Origin: Anas platyrhynchos
Taxonomy: Eukaryota > Chordata > Aves > Anseriformes > Anatidae
Length of the DNA: 64,000 bases
Reading direction: 5' to 3'
NCBI RefSeq assembly: GCF_047663525.1
Contig: NC_092612.1
Coordinates: forward strand, 2,265,501 to 2,329,500
Shown here: positions 45,685 through 57,532 of the stretch, piece after piece
How the letters are laid out: each line of letters begins with the position of its first letter
How positions within the stretch are numbered: position 1 is the stretch's first letter
The notes under the pieces: model-generated
What the model saw: the letters and a program-made list of their open reading frames with translations, nothing else
Databases searched by the model: none
What the model was told of the DNA's origin: nothing
Position numbers and translations under genes: made by a program

Positions 45685-48276
45685 CACCGCAATGGAAGAG
45701 ATGGGTGACTTATGTTCCCTGCAGTGACCCCTTTTCATTTTCCTGGTCAGGACATACCCATTCCATCACACAGGCTCCTTTCAAGTGACAGGATTACAGG
45801 CCAAAATGCTTCTGGGGAAGTGACACAAAAGCACAGGAAGAAGATGAAGGCAAAAAGAAGGAGATGGCCAAATTGTCAAGTGGTGCCAGCCTCTCACCCT
45901 CCTGCAGCTTCCTTCAGGCTTTGTCCTAAATGCATGGGTACTCATTTCCATGCAAACCCGCCCTTAAAGGTCAGACTGCCAGCCAGGCTCATCAGCAAAG
46001 AGCAGGTACAGCCTTTGCTTTACCTATCAACCTGCTCAGGCTGCCTTAGGCACCAGATTTCCAAGTATGGCTGCTCTGCCATCAAGCTTCAGCCCTTCTG
46101 TGGGATCAAGCCTTGCTCTCAGGTGACAAAAGCCTGACTGGTTTTCCTCTCCCCTCTGTCCCCAGCAACTAGAGGTCCCCTGTCACCACAGCAGGCCTCT
46201 TTCAGAAACACGGACATGACTCTCACTCTACTACTCGCTCCTGCTGCCCACTCCTGTTAAACCGAGATGTCTCCTGCAGACAAAGCCCCATACCGGACAA
46301 CAAATACAGCTGCTTTCCTCCTTCCCCATCTCCACGCCTCAGATTCTGCTTTGACCCCACATACCAATGGCACAGCACACACCAGCAAACATGTGACCGT
46401 ATTTCTGTGCAACACAGAACACTGCCCAGAAACAAGGGAGGTCTGAGAGTGCCGTTGAGGACAGCCTGGGCAGCAGCAGGTATCAGCACCTCCCTGGGGA
46501 CGTGTGCCAAGGAGTGACACCAAGCCATACCAGCAGCGTGTTTCTTGGGGGCACGACTGCCCAGCAAGGAATACTAGGCATACACAGCTCAGGCCCCTCA
46601 GCCAGGCCATCTTCCCAAGGGCTGGACAAAATGCCTTCCCGATGAGGCTGGGACGACAGCAGACAAAGGCAACTGTCAAATCACAGAGGCCCGATCAAAT
46701 TCCTCATTTAGGAAGATGAGGAAAGCTTTGAAGGTGCACAGTACTACCCTGATGATGACAGTAAACATCTATCCCAAAGAGTGCTGTCACGGCTCAGTAC
46801 GAGCCACCTGCTGCCTACACAATGGGAGCCAGGAGCCAAGCAAGGCCACACAGCCAACAGGGCATCAGCTATACCAGCAATGGCCCTCGTTGTACAGCAC
46901 CTGACCAAGGAAGATGAGGAGATGGAAGGCAGATTCAGCCAGGCGTCTAGCTCAGTGATCAGGTTCATGGTGGTGACACAGGACTGATGACAAGACAGTC
47001 CACACTTCAGGGTCAGGTCCAGTGACAGCAACCAGGGTCAACACGAGGCCCAAAGACTGCTGACCAGGCCCAGAAAAGTAACACAGACAGACCCAAGAGA
47101 AAGCTGGGAAACCACTGGGCAACTTTAGCCCTACCAAGGCCACCCAGGGGCAGGCATAAGCAAATCTGCAACAGAGCAGGCAACCCACACTGATGACCCA
47201 GATCTGAAGGGGGGGCCAAAGGCTCAGGACAAAACTTGACTATAGCACCAGGGTCAATGGGAAGAGGGTGTGGTGGGAGGCTCCAGGTGAGCCTGATGAG
47301 GGCCATTGGGCCTCTGCCGCACTCAGACAACTCGTATGCATGAGGAGGAAATCTCCTGTGCACTTGGGACATAGGACACCAGCTGCATCTACCCCAAAAG
47401 AAGAAAGGAAGGAAGCTTCAATTAATTTTCCAAGGAAAAACATGTCTCGCACCTCAGGGGCTGCCCAAAAGCTGCAATGCCTTGCAGCACCCTGCGCTCC
47501 CTGATCGCCTGCTGCAGTTGTTGCCTTCCCTCCCTGGTATCAGCTTTTCACGGCACTTTGCTCCTGCTGTCAGCTCAAGGTGGCCCAGGAATGTTGACAA
47601 GGAGCATGTTTCCTGAGAGTCTTCCTGCACAGCAAGGCTGAGGGCTTTGCCTCATACCAGTGGTTGGTCAGAGAATGCAGGCCTTTAGCTATGGTGTAAG
47701 GCATGATAGGATTTCCCCAGCACAGGGGATAGCATGAGAGGTGCCCCTCACTCTGCCTCAAGCAGGAGTGGGTGACACAGACAAAAGCATCTCCTGTGGA
47801 GAACTAGAGCATAAGGGAAGAAGGGCTATGGAGCTTGTTTTGCCTTGTTTCCCCTGTGGCAGGAGCAATCACCAGAGCGCAGTGTAGTTGGACCAAACAG
47901 CCACTCCCAAGCCATGTTGCTTCCCTCCCTGATGTTGGCTCTCTTGCATTTTGGGGCAGAAGGTCAGGAAGGCACAACAGCTTCATCCAGGAGGGTTTCT
48001 TCCTCTCCTTGCTCTCGTAGGCAAGGGTGAGACAGGGACTCGCCAAAATCCCTCACTTGAATGCTGCAGAATGGTCTGGCAAACACACAAGCAGCACCTG
48101 TGCAGCCCTGCGGGACTGGTTCAGTGCTTCAGAAACAGGACTGTAGGCACACAGATGATGTGGGGGCTAACCACAACTTTAGATTCTACGTTATCCCAGT
48201 TCCCTCTAGAGAGAGTGGCTGAAAATCTCAAAAGGGAAGTATCATGAGGAGACACAGATTACAATGCAGCATAAAC

Positions 48277-48282
48277 TTTAAT
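48277..48282 (-). terminator. Gene 12 poly(A) signal
   Basis: ATTAAA on the minus strand, about 415 nt past the stop, in the same context as genes 6 and 10. Confidence 0.75.
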
Positions 48283-48697
48283 GAGTCTCAAGAAGCAATC
48301 AAAGCAGCTCGTGGTCGAAGAAATCCAGTCCAGGCTGCCACAAGGACAGCTGCCAGTCAGACCCCCTTCACCACAATGGGATGCATGTCTTCCTCCCTCA
48401 CATGGTGAGAGGAAGAACAAAGATGATGCTCTTGACTTGCTTCCAGATGAACTCATGGCACAGGACAGGATGAGACAACAAGGACTCATGCTGAAGAGAA
48501 GAAAGCACAAGAAGAAGATGTCTGCTGGCCGTGTTTCCAGACAGCGCAGGCTGGCACCCTGGCTTCCCTCTCTGCTCTGCAGGAGGCCACGAGGGTGCTC
48601 AGCCCCTCTGGAAACTCTGGCCAGCAGCTCCGTCCTCAGTCCGGCACCGGGCTTCGGGCTTCGTGGTCGATGTGATCACTGGACATCCTCGCGGGCT

Positions 48698-48994
48698 TTA
48701 GCAGGGCAGGCACCTTCTGCCGCTGTAGCGGCCACCAAAGCCAGAGAGGCCAAAGCCCCCGGAGGAGATGGGCACTCCCTCCTCACTCAGGATGCTACCA
48801 ACGGCAGCTGAGGTGGTGGATCCCACAGCGGTGTTCTGGGGGAAGGAGCTGAGGATGGGGCCGGGCAGGGTCACCACCACGGGAGATGGTTCAATCACCA
48901 CACGGGAGTCCTGGCACTGCCGGACACAGGGCTCGTTGCAGCTGTTGGCAAGTGGGGTTGGCCCACAGGGACGGCACAGATCGTAGCACGACAT
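48698..48994 (-). CDS. Gene 12: feather beta-keratin, 98 aa, Glu35 variant
   Basis: It carries one change in the most conserved part of the family: VVIEPSP instead of VVIQPSP (Gln35 to Glu), at the start of the beta-sheet core. At the DNA level the change is part of a cluster of four differences within seven bases (48887-48893), while the rest of the exon matches its neighbours. The ATG at 48994 is 21 nt past the acceptor (exon 2 from 49015), and the intron is 49016-49331. From here rightwards the flank repeats every 4,027 bp. The reading frame is intact. Whether a charged residue at this point is tolerated in the filament is unknown. Confidence 0.95.
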   Translation of the reverse strand: MSCYDLCRPCGPTPLANSCNEPCVRQCQDSRVVIEPSPVVVTLPGPILSSFPQNTAVGSTTSAAVGSILSEEGVPISSGGFGLSGFGGRYSGRRCLPC

Positions 48995-49331
48995 GGCTGT
49001 GGGATGGAGGCGCACCTGGAAGAGAGAGTAGGGAAAGCACACGCAGCGTGTCAGCAGCAGCCTGACAGCCTGCTGGCCAAGACAGAAGGCATAGTCTGGG
49101 GAACAGGGACACAGTCGACGAGGACAGAGAGAAGTCCCAGGGCCCCTGCAAAGACCGTCCTAGACCTCCTCCCACCTTCCCCCTCAGTGACAAGCAGAAC
49201 AGCAACAGAGGGAGCAGAGTCAAGGAGCAAGGCCCACACCAAACCTACACGGAGCCAGAGCCTCGGTGGAGGCCAGAAGGCCAAGGGGAGAAGAGGAAGA
49301 GGGGAGTACGGAGAAGGCACTTGCAGCTCAC

Positions 49332-49478
49332 CTTGTTCACCAAGGAGGAGGAGGCAAGAGAAGTGGATGAGGCAGCTTGCTGTTGAATGAGTTTTTATAC
49401 TGTTCCAGACTGCCCCAGGCCCAGAGGCACCATTTGCACAAGTAATGTTTTTACTAGCAAGCTCATCTCACATGCAAA
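49332..49478 (-). promoter_or_regulatory. Gene 12 promoter and non-coding exon 1
   Basis: The TTTGCAT box is at 49472-49478, TATAAAA at 49393-49399, and the predicted start near 49368. Exon 1 ends at 49332 with a GTGAGC donor. It is the same sequence as in genes 13-15. Confidence 0.8.
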
Positions 49479-52300
49479 ATATTGCAATTTAAGAATCTCT
49501 GGCATTTATTTGTTCCCTGCAATGCTCCCTTTTCATTTCCTTGCTCATGTCATAGCCATTCTGCCACGCTGGCTTCTTTCAAGTCACAGGATTAGAGGCC
49601 AGAATGTTTCCGGGCAAAAATACACATCAGCACAAAGAGATGATGAAGACAATGATGCGGATTGTCCTACCTCTTTAGGGAATGGGAGCCTCTAACTCCC
49701 TGGAGCCTTGCTCCAACACTCATCCTGATTTCTGGTGTACATCTCCTCCCTAGCCTTGAAGTTTCAGGATGGACTTCCAGGTGTGAGGGTCGTCAGCATT
49801 ATCAATCTCCCTCCTTAACGCAGTGCTTACTCAGGTTCTTTTAGTCATTGTATTTCTAGGCAGGGCACCTCTAATCTTGGTTTTAGACTCCCTCAGATTA
49901 ACAATTGCTCTTGGGAGAAATGTGCCTGGCTCTTCTTTTGTAATCCTACTTCTCCCCTTCGTACCTTCCTGCTTTACACCTCTTAACTCCAAGAATCGGG
50001 AATGAAGGCTGCTGCCCTCCCAAGAGTTTCTGTTGGAGAGCTGTGGTTGTTTTACTTGGGTGGGCGGCCGAGCTCCACAACAACCGCTCCTTCACTCCCC
50101 CTCCTCAAAGGGAGAGGTGGAGAAAATAGGATAAAAAGGGATCAAGGTTTGAGATAACGACAGGGAGATCGCTCAATAATTATTGTGATGGGCAAAGCAG
50201 CCTCAACATAGGGAGATAGTAAGATTTATTGCCTATTACTATTTATTGCCTATTACTAACAAGCTAGAGGAGTGAGAAACAAAGAAAAGAAAACAAACAT
50301 GCTTTCCTCCCATCTGGCCTCTTCAACCTCCTCCCCTCGAGCGGCCCAGGGGAATGGGGGATCGGGTGTTGTGGTCAGTCTATATCATTTGTCTCTGCCG
50401 CTCCTTCACAGTCACTCTCGTAACCTGCACGTTGGGGTCCCTCCCACAGGATGCAGTCCTTCCTGAACTGATTGTGCGTGGACCTCCCACAGGCAGCAGC
50501 TCTTCAAGAACTGCTCCAGATATGGGTCCGTACCACAGGGTCAATCCATCAGGAGCAAACTGCTCCAAAATGAGTCCCCCACAGGCAACAGCTCCTGCCA
50601 GGTCACCTGCTCTTACATAGGCTCCTCTCCACAGGCCACAGGTCTGGCCCGGAATCTGGGTCCGGCAGGGGTCCTCCACAGCCCGCAGCCTCCTTCAGTG
50701 CAGGTCCACCTGCTCCACCGTGGTCTCCTCCACCGGCTGCAGCATGGAACCCTGCTTCACCGTGGTACGCCATGGGCTGCAGAGGGACAGCCTTCTTCGC
50801 CACGGTCCACACCATAGGCCGTAAGGGAACTTGGGCTCCAGCACCTGGAGCACCTCTCCCCCTCCTTCTTCACTGACCATGGCGCCTGCAAGGCTCTTTC
50901 TCACGACTCACTCCCCCAGATGCTGTGTAGCAGCACCTTTTTTGTGTGTGTGTCCCTGTCTTAATTATGCTCACAGAGAGGTGCAAACAGCGTTGCTTAT
51001 TGGATCTACTCTGGCCAGCAGTGGGCCCTTACCTAAAATGGGGCGTCTTCTAGATTCTTCTCGCAGAAGCCACCCCTGTGGGCCACTGCTACCACAACCT
51101 TGTCACATAAACCCACTACAAGAGCTTCAATAACAAAAGCACATGCTGAGTAATTGATACACATCTCTGTGCCTGCACAGCAGGCACAAGCACATATTTG
51201 GTAGGATTTCCCCAGGACGCCCCACCCACCCTGCTCAGCAGCACGCATGCTCCGGGAGTCCTCACAAGGGCAGCCAGATGAGCAAGGGCACCAGACGTGC
51301 CCCTAACTCTGCCTGAGGCAGGATCAGAGTGGCAGGAGCACAGCACTGCCTGTGGAGGACAAGAGTATGGGAAGGGGGGACTGAGAACAGAGCTGTTGGT
51401 GTGCCACAACCTCGGTCTCCCCAGCTTGAGGCCAGGGTGGAGGGACAAAGCAATCATTGGCTTGGGACCAACCCAGGCACAGCCTAGCCTGCACAGCATC
51501 AGAATGGGATTTTTGGAGGGGTCCTGCAGGGCTTCTCCAGACCCACTTGGCTTCAGGACACAGTGATGCACACGTAATACCCTGAAAGACATTACACTTT
51601 TCACCACAGGAATGCTCCAGTGGGGAAGATGATACTTGTCCTGCGCTATTCCTGTCCTCTGCAGTGTTTTCAGGACAACTGAAAGATTCTGCATAAGCCC
51701 TTTCAGAGGAGAGAAAACAATCTTTGCATCGCCATTCACATTCCGTCGCCATTATACACACCAAGGCTGAATTTATCTGCGTCCTGCCCAGATTTAAAGG
51801 GGCCTCACATCACCCTCTAAAAGCTGTCCTGGCTGCCACCTATCCCTTTGACTTCTTTGGGACTCCCTCCTCTTTGTGGCTTTGGCAGGTGTGCTTGGAG
51901 GAGGGATGGGCAATACAAAATGTTTAGAGTGCTAATATACCATCAGCGCTTCATCCAGTTGGACATTGGCCTGCACAAACATACCTTCCAGCAATTCAAA
52001 GGTTTGCTTCATCAACGGGGAGACAGGATCAAACCTTGGTTGTTGGTGATACGACAATTAGACAGCGGGAACTCCTGGACATCCTTCTAAGACCTTGCCA
52101 ATACCACACCTCTCAGTCACTCCTACAAAGACCAAATTCCTTAAGGGTACTCATCTCCTACAGGCATGAAGGAGATCCACATTAGGACCATATCCACCCA
52201 CGTTTTTCTACTCCAAGACATCACATTTCTCCCTGTACATCTTCACGGAACATCGCAATAGAAAAGGAACATAAGGAGACTCAGATTACTTTGAAGCAAA
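49479..52300. other. Array spacer, unit 1 (genes 12-13)
   Basis: It holds promoter-distal sequence, the solo LTR, and the spacer related to 28,840-30,080. The 207- and 146-aa minus-strand ORFs at 51116-51764 overlap each other in different frames, have no recognisable domain and are decayed in the gene 6-7 relative, so I do not call them genes. Confidence 0.7.
50042..51120 (-). mobile_element. Solo LTR of an avian endogenous retrovirus, copy 1
   Basis: The element is 1,079 bp and begins TG and ends CA. It is flanked by the 5-bp duplication AGAGC (50037-50041 and 51121-51125). The minus strand is taken as sense because AATAAA occurs near that end, inside a 17-bp tandem repeat (50225-50258). 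There is no internal region, so it is a recombined solo LTR. Five-bp duplications suggest the class III (ERVL-like) group, but this is tentative. It is a fossil, inserted before the array amplified. Confidence 0.8.
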
Positions 52301-52303
52301 AAC

Positions 52304-52309
52304 TTTAAT
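52304..52309 (-). terminator. Gene 13 poly(A) signal
   Basis: ATTAAA on the minus strand, followed by TTTTGCTTCAAAG as in genes 8 and 9, unlike genes 10 and 12. Confidence 0.75.
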
Positions 52310-52724
52310 GAGTCTGAAGAAGGAATCAAAGCAGCACATGGAGGAAAGGATCCAGCCCATGCTGCCACAAGGACAGCTGTCAGTCAGACCCCCTTCACCA
52401 CAATGGGAAGCACATCTTCCTGCCTCACATGGTGAGAGGAAGAACAAAGATGATGCTCTTGACTTGCTTCCAGATGAACTCATGGCACAGGACAGGATGA
52501 GACAACAAGGACTCATGCTGAAGAGAAGAAAGCACAAGAAGAAGATGTCTGCTGGCCGTGTTTCCAGACAGCGCAGGCTGGCACCCTGGCTTCCCTCTCT
52601 GCTCTGCAGGAGGCCACGAGGGTACTCAGGCCCTCTGGAAACTCTGGCCAGCAGCTCCGTCCTCAGTCCGGCACCGGGCTTCGGGCTTCGTGGTCGATGC
52701 TCTCACTGGACGTCCTCGTGGGCT

Positions 52725-53021
52725 TTAGCAGGGCAGGCACCTTCTGCCGCTGTAGCGGCCACCAAAGCCAGAGAGGCCAAAGCCCCCGGAGGAGATGGGC
52801 ACTCCCTCCTCACTCAGGATGCTACCAACGGCAGCTGAGGTGGTGGATCCCACAGCGGTGTTCTGGGGGAAGGAGCTGAGGATGGGGCCGGGCAGGGTCA
52901 CCACCACGGGAGAGGGCTGGATCACCACACGGGAGTCCTGGCACTGCCGGACACAGGGCTCGTTGCAGCTGTTGGCAAGTGGGGTTGGCCCACAGGGACG
53001 GCACAGATCGTAGCACGACAT
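52725..53021 (-). CDS. Gene 13: feather beta-keratin, 98 aa, consensus form (array unit)
   Basis: The protein is identical to genes 9-11. The gene is a mosaic: the 3' UTR next to the stop matches gene 10 (GGTACTCAGGCCC at 52621), the distal 3' UTR and poly(A) region match genes 8 and 9, and the intron and promoter match gene 12. The ATG at 53021 is 21 nt past the acceptor (exon 2 from 53042); the intron is 53043-53358. Confidence 0.96.
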   Translation of the reverse strand: MSCYDLCRPCGPTPLANSCNEPCVRQCQDSRVVIQPSPVVVTLPGPILSSFPQNTAVGSTTSAAVGSILSEEGVPISSGGFGLSGFGGRYSGRRCLPC

Positions 53022-53358
53022 GGCTGCGGGATGGAGGCGCACCTGGGAGAGAGAGTAGGGAAAGCACACGCAGCGTGTCAGCAGTAGCCTGACAGCCTGC
53101 TGGCCAAGACAGAAGGCATAGTCTGGGGAACAGGGACACAGTCGACGAGGACAGAGAGAAGTCCCAGGGCCCCTGCAAAGACCGTCCTAGACCTCCTCCC
53201 ACCTTCCCCCTCAGTGACAAGCAGAACAGCAACAGAGGGAGCAGAGTCAAGGAGCAAGGCCCACACCAAACCTACACGGAGCCAGAGCCTCGGTGGAGGC
53301 CAGAAGGCCAAGGGGAGAAGAGGAAGAGGGGAGTACGGAGAAGGCACTTGCAGCTCAC

Positions 53359-53505
53359 CTTGTTCACCAAGGAGGAGGAGGCAAGAGAAGTGGATGAGGC
53401 AGCTTGCTGTTGAATGAGTTTTTATACTGTTCCAGACTGCCCCAGGCCCAGAGGCACCATTTGCACAAGTAATGTTTTTACTAGCAAGCTCATCTCACAT
53501 GCAAA
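53359..53505 (-). promoter_or_regulatory. Gene 13 promoter and non-coding exon 1
   Basis: The TTTGCAT box is at 53499-53505, TATAAAA at 53420-53426, and the predicted start near 53395. The GTGAGC donor is at 53353-53358. Confidence 0.8.
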
Positions 53506-56327
53506 ATATTGCAATTTAAGAATCTCTGGCATTTATTTGTTCCCTGCAATGCTCCCTTTTCATTTCCTTGCTCATGTCATAGCCATTCTGCCACGCTGGC
53601 TTCTTTCAAGTCACAGGATTAGAGGCCAGAATGTTTCCGGGCAAAAATACACATCAGCACAAAGAGATGATGAAGACAATGATGCGGATTGTCCTACCTC
53701 TTTAGGGAATGGGAGCCTCTAACTCCCTGGAGCCTTGCTCCAACACTCATCCTGATTTCTGGTGTACATCTCCTCCCTAGCCTTGAAGTTTCAGGATGGA
53801 CTTCCAGGTGTGAGGGTCGTCAGCATTATCAATCTCCCTCCTTAACGCAGTGCTTACTCAGGTTCTTTTAGTCATTGTATTTCTAGGCAGGGCACCTCTA
53901 ATCTTGGTTTTAGACTCCCTCAGATTAACAATTGCTCTTGGGAGAAATGTGCCTGGCTCTTCTTTTGTAATCCTACTTCTCCCCTTCGTACCTTCCTGCT
54001 TTACACCTCTTAACTCCAAGAATCGGGAATGAAGGCTGCTGCCCTCCCAAGAGTTTCTGTTGGAGAGCTGTGGTTGTTTTACTTGGGTGGGCGGCCGAGC
54101 TCCACAACAACCGCTCCTTCACTCCCCCTCCTCAAAGGGAGAGGTGGAGAAAATAGGATAAAAAGGGATCAAGGTTTGAGATAACGACAGGGAGATCGCT
54201 CAATAATTATTGTGATGGGCAAAGCAGCCTCAACATAGGGAGATAGTAAGATTTATTGCCTATTACTATTTATTGCCTATTACTAACAAGCTAGAGGAGT
54301 GAGAAACAAAGAAAAGAAAACAAACATGCTTTCCTCCCATCTGGCCTCTTCAACCTCCTCCCCTCGAGCGGCCCAGGGGAATGGGGGATCGGGTGTTGTG
54401 GTCAGTCTATATCATTTGTCTCTGCCGCTCCTTCACAGTCACTCTCGTAACCTGCACGTTGGGGTCCCTCCCACAGGATGCAGTCCTTCCTGAACTGATT
54501 GTGCGTGGACCTCCCACAGGCAGCAGCTCTTCAAGAACTGCTCCAGATATGGGTCCGTACCACAGGGTCAATCCATCAGGAGCAAACTGCTCCAAAATGA
54601 GTCCCCCACAGGCAACAGCTCCTGCCAGGTCACCTGCTCTTACATAGGCTCCTCTCCACAGGCCACAGGTCTGGCCCGGAATCTGGGTCCGGCAGGGGTC
54701 CTCCACAGCCCGCAGCCTCCTTCAGTGCAGGTCCACCTGCTCCACCGTGGTCTCCTCCACCGGCTGCAGCATGGAACCCTGCTTCACCGTGGTACGCCAT
54801 GGGCTGCAGAGGGACAGCCTTCTTCGCCACGGTCCACACCATAGGCCGTAAGGGAACTTGGGCTCCAGCACCTGGAGCACCTCTCCCCCTCCTTCTTCAC
54901 TGACCATGGCGCCTGCAAGGCTCTTTCTCACGACTCACTCCCCCAGATGCTGTGTAGCAGCACCTTTTTTGTGTGTGTGTCCCTGTCTTAATTATGCTCA
55001 CAGAGAGGTGCAAACAGCGTTGCTTATTGGATCTACTCTGGCCAGCAGTGGGCCCTTACCTAAAATGGGGCGTCTTCTAGATTCTTCTCGCAGAAGCCAC
55101 CCCTGTGGGCCACTGCTACCACAACCTTGTCACATAAACCCACTACAAGAGCTTCAATAACAAAAGCACATGCTGAGTAATTGATACACATCTCTGTGCC
55201 TGCACAGCAGGCACAAGCACATATTTGGTAGGATTTCCCCAGGACGCCCCACCCACCCTGCTCAGCAGCACGCATGCTCCGGGAGTCCTCACAAGGGCAG
55301 CCAGATGAGCAAGGGCACCAGACGTGCCCCTAACTCTGCCTGAGGCAGGATCAGAGTGGCAGGAGCACAGCACTGCCTGTGGAGGACAAGAGTATGGGAA
55401 GGGGGGACTGAGAACAGAGCTGTTGGTGTGCCACAACCTCGGTCTCCCCAGCTTGAGGCCAGGGTGGAGGGACAAAGCAATCATTGGCTTGGGACCAACC
55501 CAGGCACAGCCTAGCCTGCACAGCATCAGAATGGGATTTTTGGAGGGGTCCTGCAGGGCTTCTCCAGACCCACTTGGCTTCAGGACACAGTGATGCACAC
55601 GTAATACCCTGAAAGACATTACACTTTTCACCACAGGAATGCTCCAGTGGGGAAGATGATACTTGTCCTGCGCTATTCCTGTCCTCTGCAGTGTTTTCAG
55701 GACAACTGAAAGATTCTGCATAAGCCCTTTCAGAGGAGAGAAAACAATCTTTGCATCGCCATTCACATTCCGTCGCCATTATACACACCAAGGCTGAATT
55801 TATCTGCGTCCTGCCCAGATTTAAAGGGGCCTCACATCACCCTCTAAAAGCTGTCCTGGCTGCCACCTATCCCTTTGACTTCTTTGGGACTCCCTCCTCT
55901 TTGTGGCTTTGGCAGGTGTGCTTGGAGGAGGGATGGGCAATACAAAATGTTTAGAGTGCTAATATACCATCAGTGCTTCATCCAGTTGGACATTGGCCTG
56001 CACAAACATACCTTCCAGCAATTCAAAGGTTTGCTTCATCAACGGGGAGACAGGATCAAACCTTGGTTGTTGGTGATACGACAATTAGACAGCGGGAACT
56101 CCTGGACATCCTTCTAAGACCTTGCCAATACCACACCTCTCAGTCACTCCTACAAAGACCAAATTCCTTAAGGGTACTCATCTCCTACAGGCATGAAGGA
56201 GATCCACATTAGGACCATATCCACCCACGTTTTTCTACTCCAAGACATCACATTTCTCCCTGTACATCTTCACGGAACATCGCAATAGAAAAGGAACATA
56301 AGGAGACTCAGATTACTTTGAAGCAAA
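53506..56327. other. Array spacer, unit 2 (genes 13-14)
   Basis: Copy of 49479-52300; it has T at 55974 where unit 1 has C. No gene. Confidence 0.7.
54069..55147 (-). mobile_element. Solo LTR, copy 2
   Basis: Same element and same AGAGC flanks as 50042-51120; carried by array duplication, not a new insertion. Confidence 0.8.
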
Positions 56328-56330
56328 AAC

Positions 56331-56336
56331 TTTAAT
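56331..56336 (-). terminator. Gene 14 poly(A) signal
   Basis: ATTAAA on the minus strand, 4,027 bp right of the gene 13 signal. Confidence 0.75.
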
Positions 56337-56751
56337 GAGTCTGAAGAAGGAATCAAAGCAGCACATGGAGGAAAGGATCCAGCCCATGCTGCCACAAGGA
56401 CAGCTGTCAGTCAGACCCCCTTCACCACAATGGGAAGCACATCTTCCTGCCTCACATGGTGAGAGGAAGAACAAAGATGATGCTCTTGACTTGCTTCCAG
56501 ATGAACTCATGGCACAGGACAGGATGAGACAACAAGGACTCATGCTGAAGAGAAGAAAGCACAAGAAGAAGATGTCTGCTGGCCGTGTTTCCAGACAGCG
56601 CAGGCTGGCACCCTGGCTTCCCTCTCTGCTCTGCAGGAGGCCACGAGGGTACTCAGGCCCTCTGGAAACTCTGGCCAGCAGCTCCGTCCTCAGTCCGGCA
56701 CCGGGCTTCGGGCTTCGTGGTCGATGCTCTCACTGGACGTCCTCGTGGGCT

Positions 56752-57048
56752 TTAGCAGGGCAGGCACCTTCTGCCGCTGTAGCGGCCACCAAAGCCAGAG
56801 AGGCCAAAGCCCCCGGAGGAGATGGGCACTCCCTCCTCACTCAGGATGCTACCAACGGCAGCTGAGGTGGTGGATCCCACAGCGGTGTTCTGGGGGAAGG
56901 AGCTGAGGATGGGGCCGGGCAGGGTCACCACCACGGGAGAGGGCTGGATCACCACACGGGAGTCCTGGCACTGCCGGACACAGGGCTCGTTGCAGCTGTT
57001 GGCAAGTGGGGTTGGCCCACAGGGACGGCACAGATCGTAGCACGACAT
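56752..57048 (-). CDS. Gene 14: feather beta-keratin, 98 aa, consensus form (array unit)
   Basis: A copy of gene 13 in which I find no difference in coding exon, intron (57070-57385) or 3' UTR. The ATG at 57048 is 21 nt past the acceptor (exon 2 from 57069). It is either a very young duplicate or, less likely, an assembly repetition. Confidence 0.95.
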   Translation of the reverse strand: MSCYDLCRPCGPTPLANSCNEPCVRQCQDSRVVIQPSPVVVTLPGPILSSFPQNTAVGSTTSAAVGSILSEEGVPISSGGFGLSGFGGRYSGRRCLPC

Positions 57049-57385
57049 GGCTGCGGGATGGAGGCGCACCTGGGAGAGAGAGTAGGGAAAGCACACGCAG
57101 CGTGTCAGCAGTAGCCTGACAGCCTGCTGGCCAAGACAGAAGGCATAGTCTGGGGAACAGGGACACAGTCGACGAGGACAGAGAGAAGTCCCAGGGCCCC
57201 TGCAAAGACCGTCCTAGACCTCCTCCCACCTTCCCCCTCAGTGACAAGCAGAACAGCAACAGAGGGAGCAGAGTCAAGGAGCAAGGCCCACACCAAACCT
57301 ACACGGAGCCAGAGCCTCGGTGGAGGCCAGAAGGCCAAGGGGAGAAGAGGAAGAGGGGAGTACGGAGAAGGCACTTGCAGCTCAC

Positions 57386-57532
57386 CTTGTTCACCAAGGA
57401 GGAGGAGGCAAGAGAAGTGGATGAGGCAGCTTGCTGTTGAATGAGTTTTTATACTGTTCCAGACTGCCCCAGGCCCAGAGGCACCATTTGCACAAGTAAT
57501 GTTTTTACTAGCAAGCTCATCTCACATGCAAA
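57386..57532 (-). promoter_or_regulatory. Gene 14 promoter and non-coding exon 1
   Basis: The TTTGCAT box is at 57526-57532, TATAAAA at 57447-57453, and the predicted start near 57422. The GTGAGC donor is at 57380-57385. Confidence 0.8.

Larger units (their letters stand above)
45331..48541. repeat. Spacer duplication B, copy 3 (genes 11-12)
   Basis: Third copy of the 2.8 kb spacer unit (see 24340-27550). It ends in the distal 3' UTR of gene 12. No gene lies in the spacer part (45685-48272). Confidence 0.9.

Noticed and set aside
50272-51133. Several 60-100 aa ORFs inside the LTR
   Set aside because: They lie in a solo LTR, a non-coding fossil.
51116-51764. 207-aa and 146-aa minus-strand ORFs in each array spacer
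   Set aside because: They overlap in different frames, have no recognisable domain, and are disrupted in the gene 6-7 relative of the spacer.
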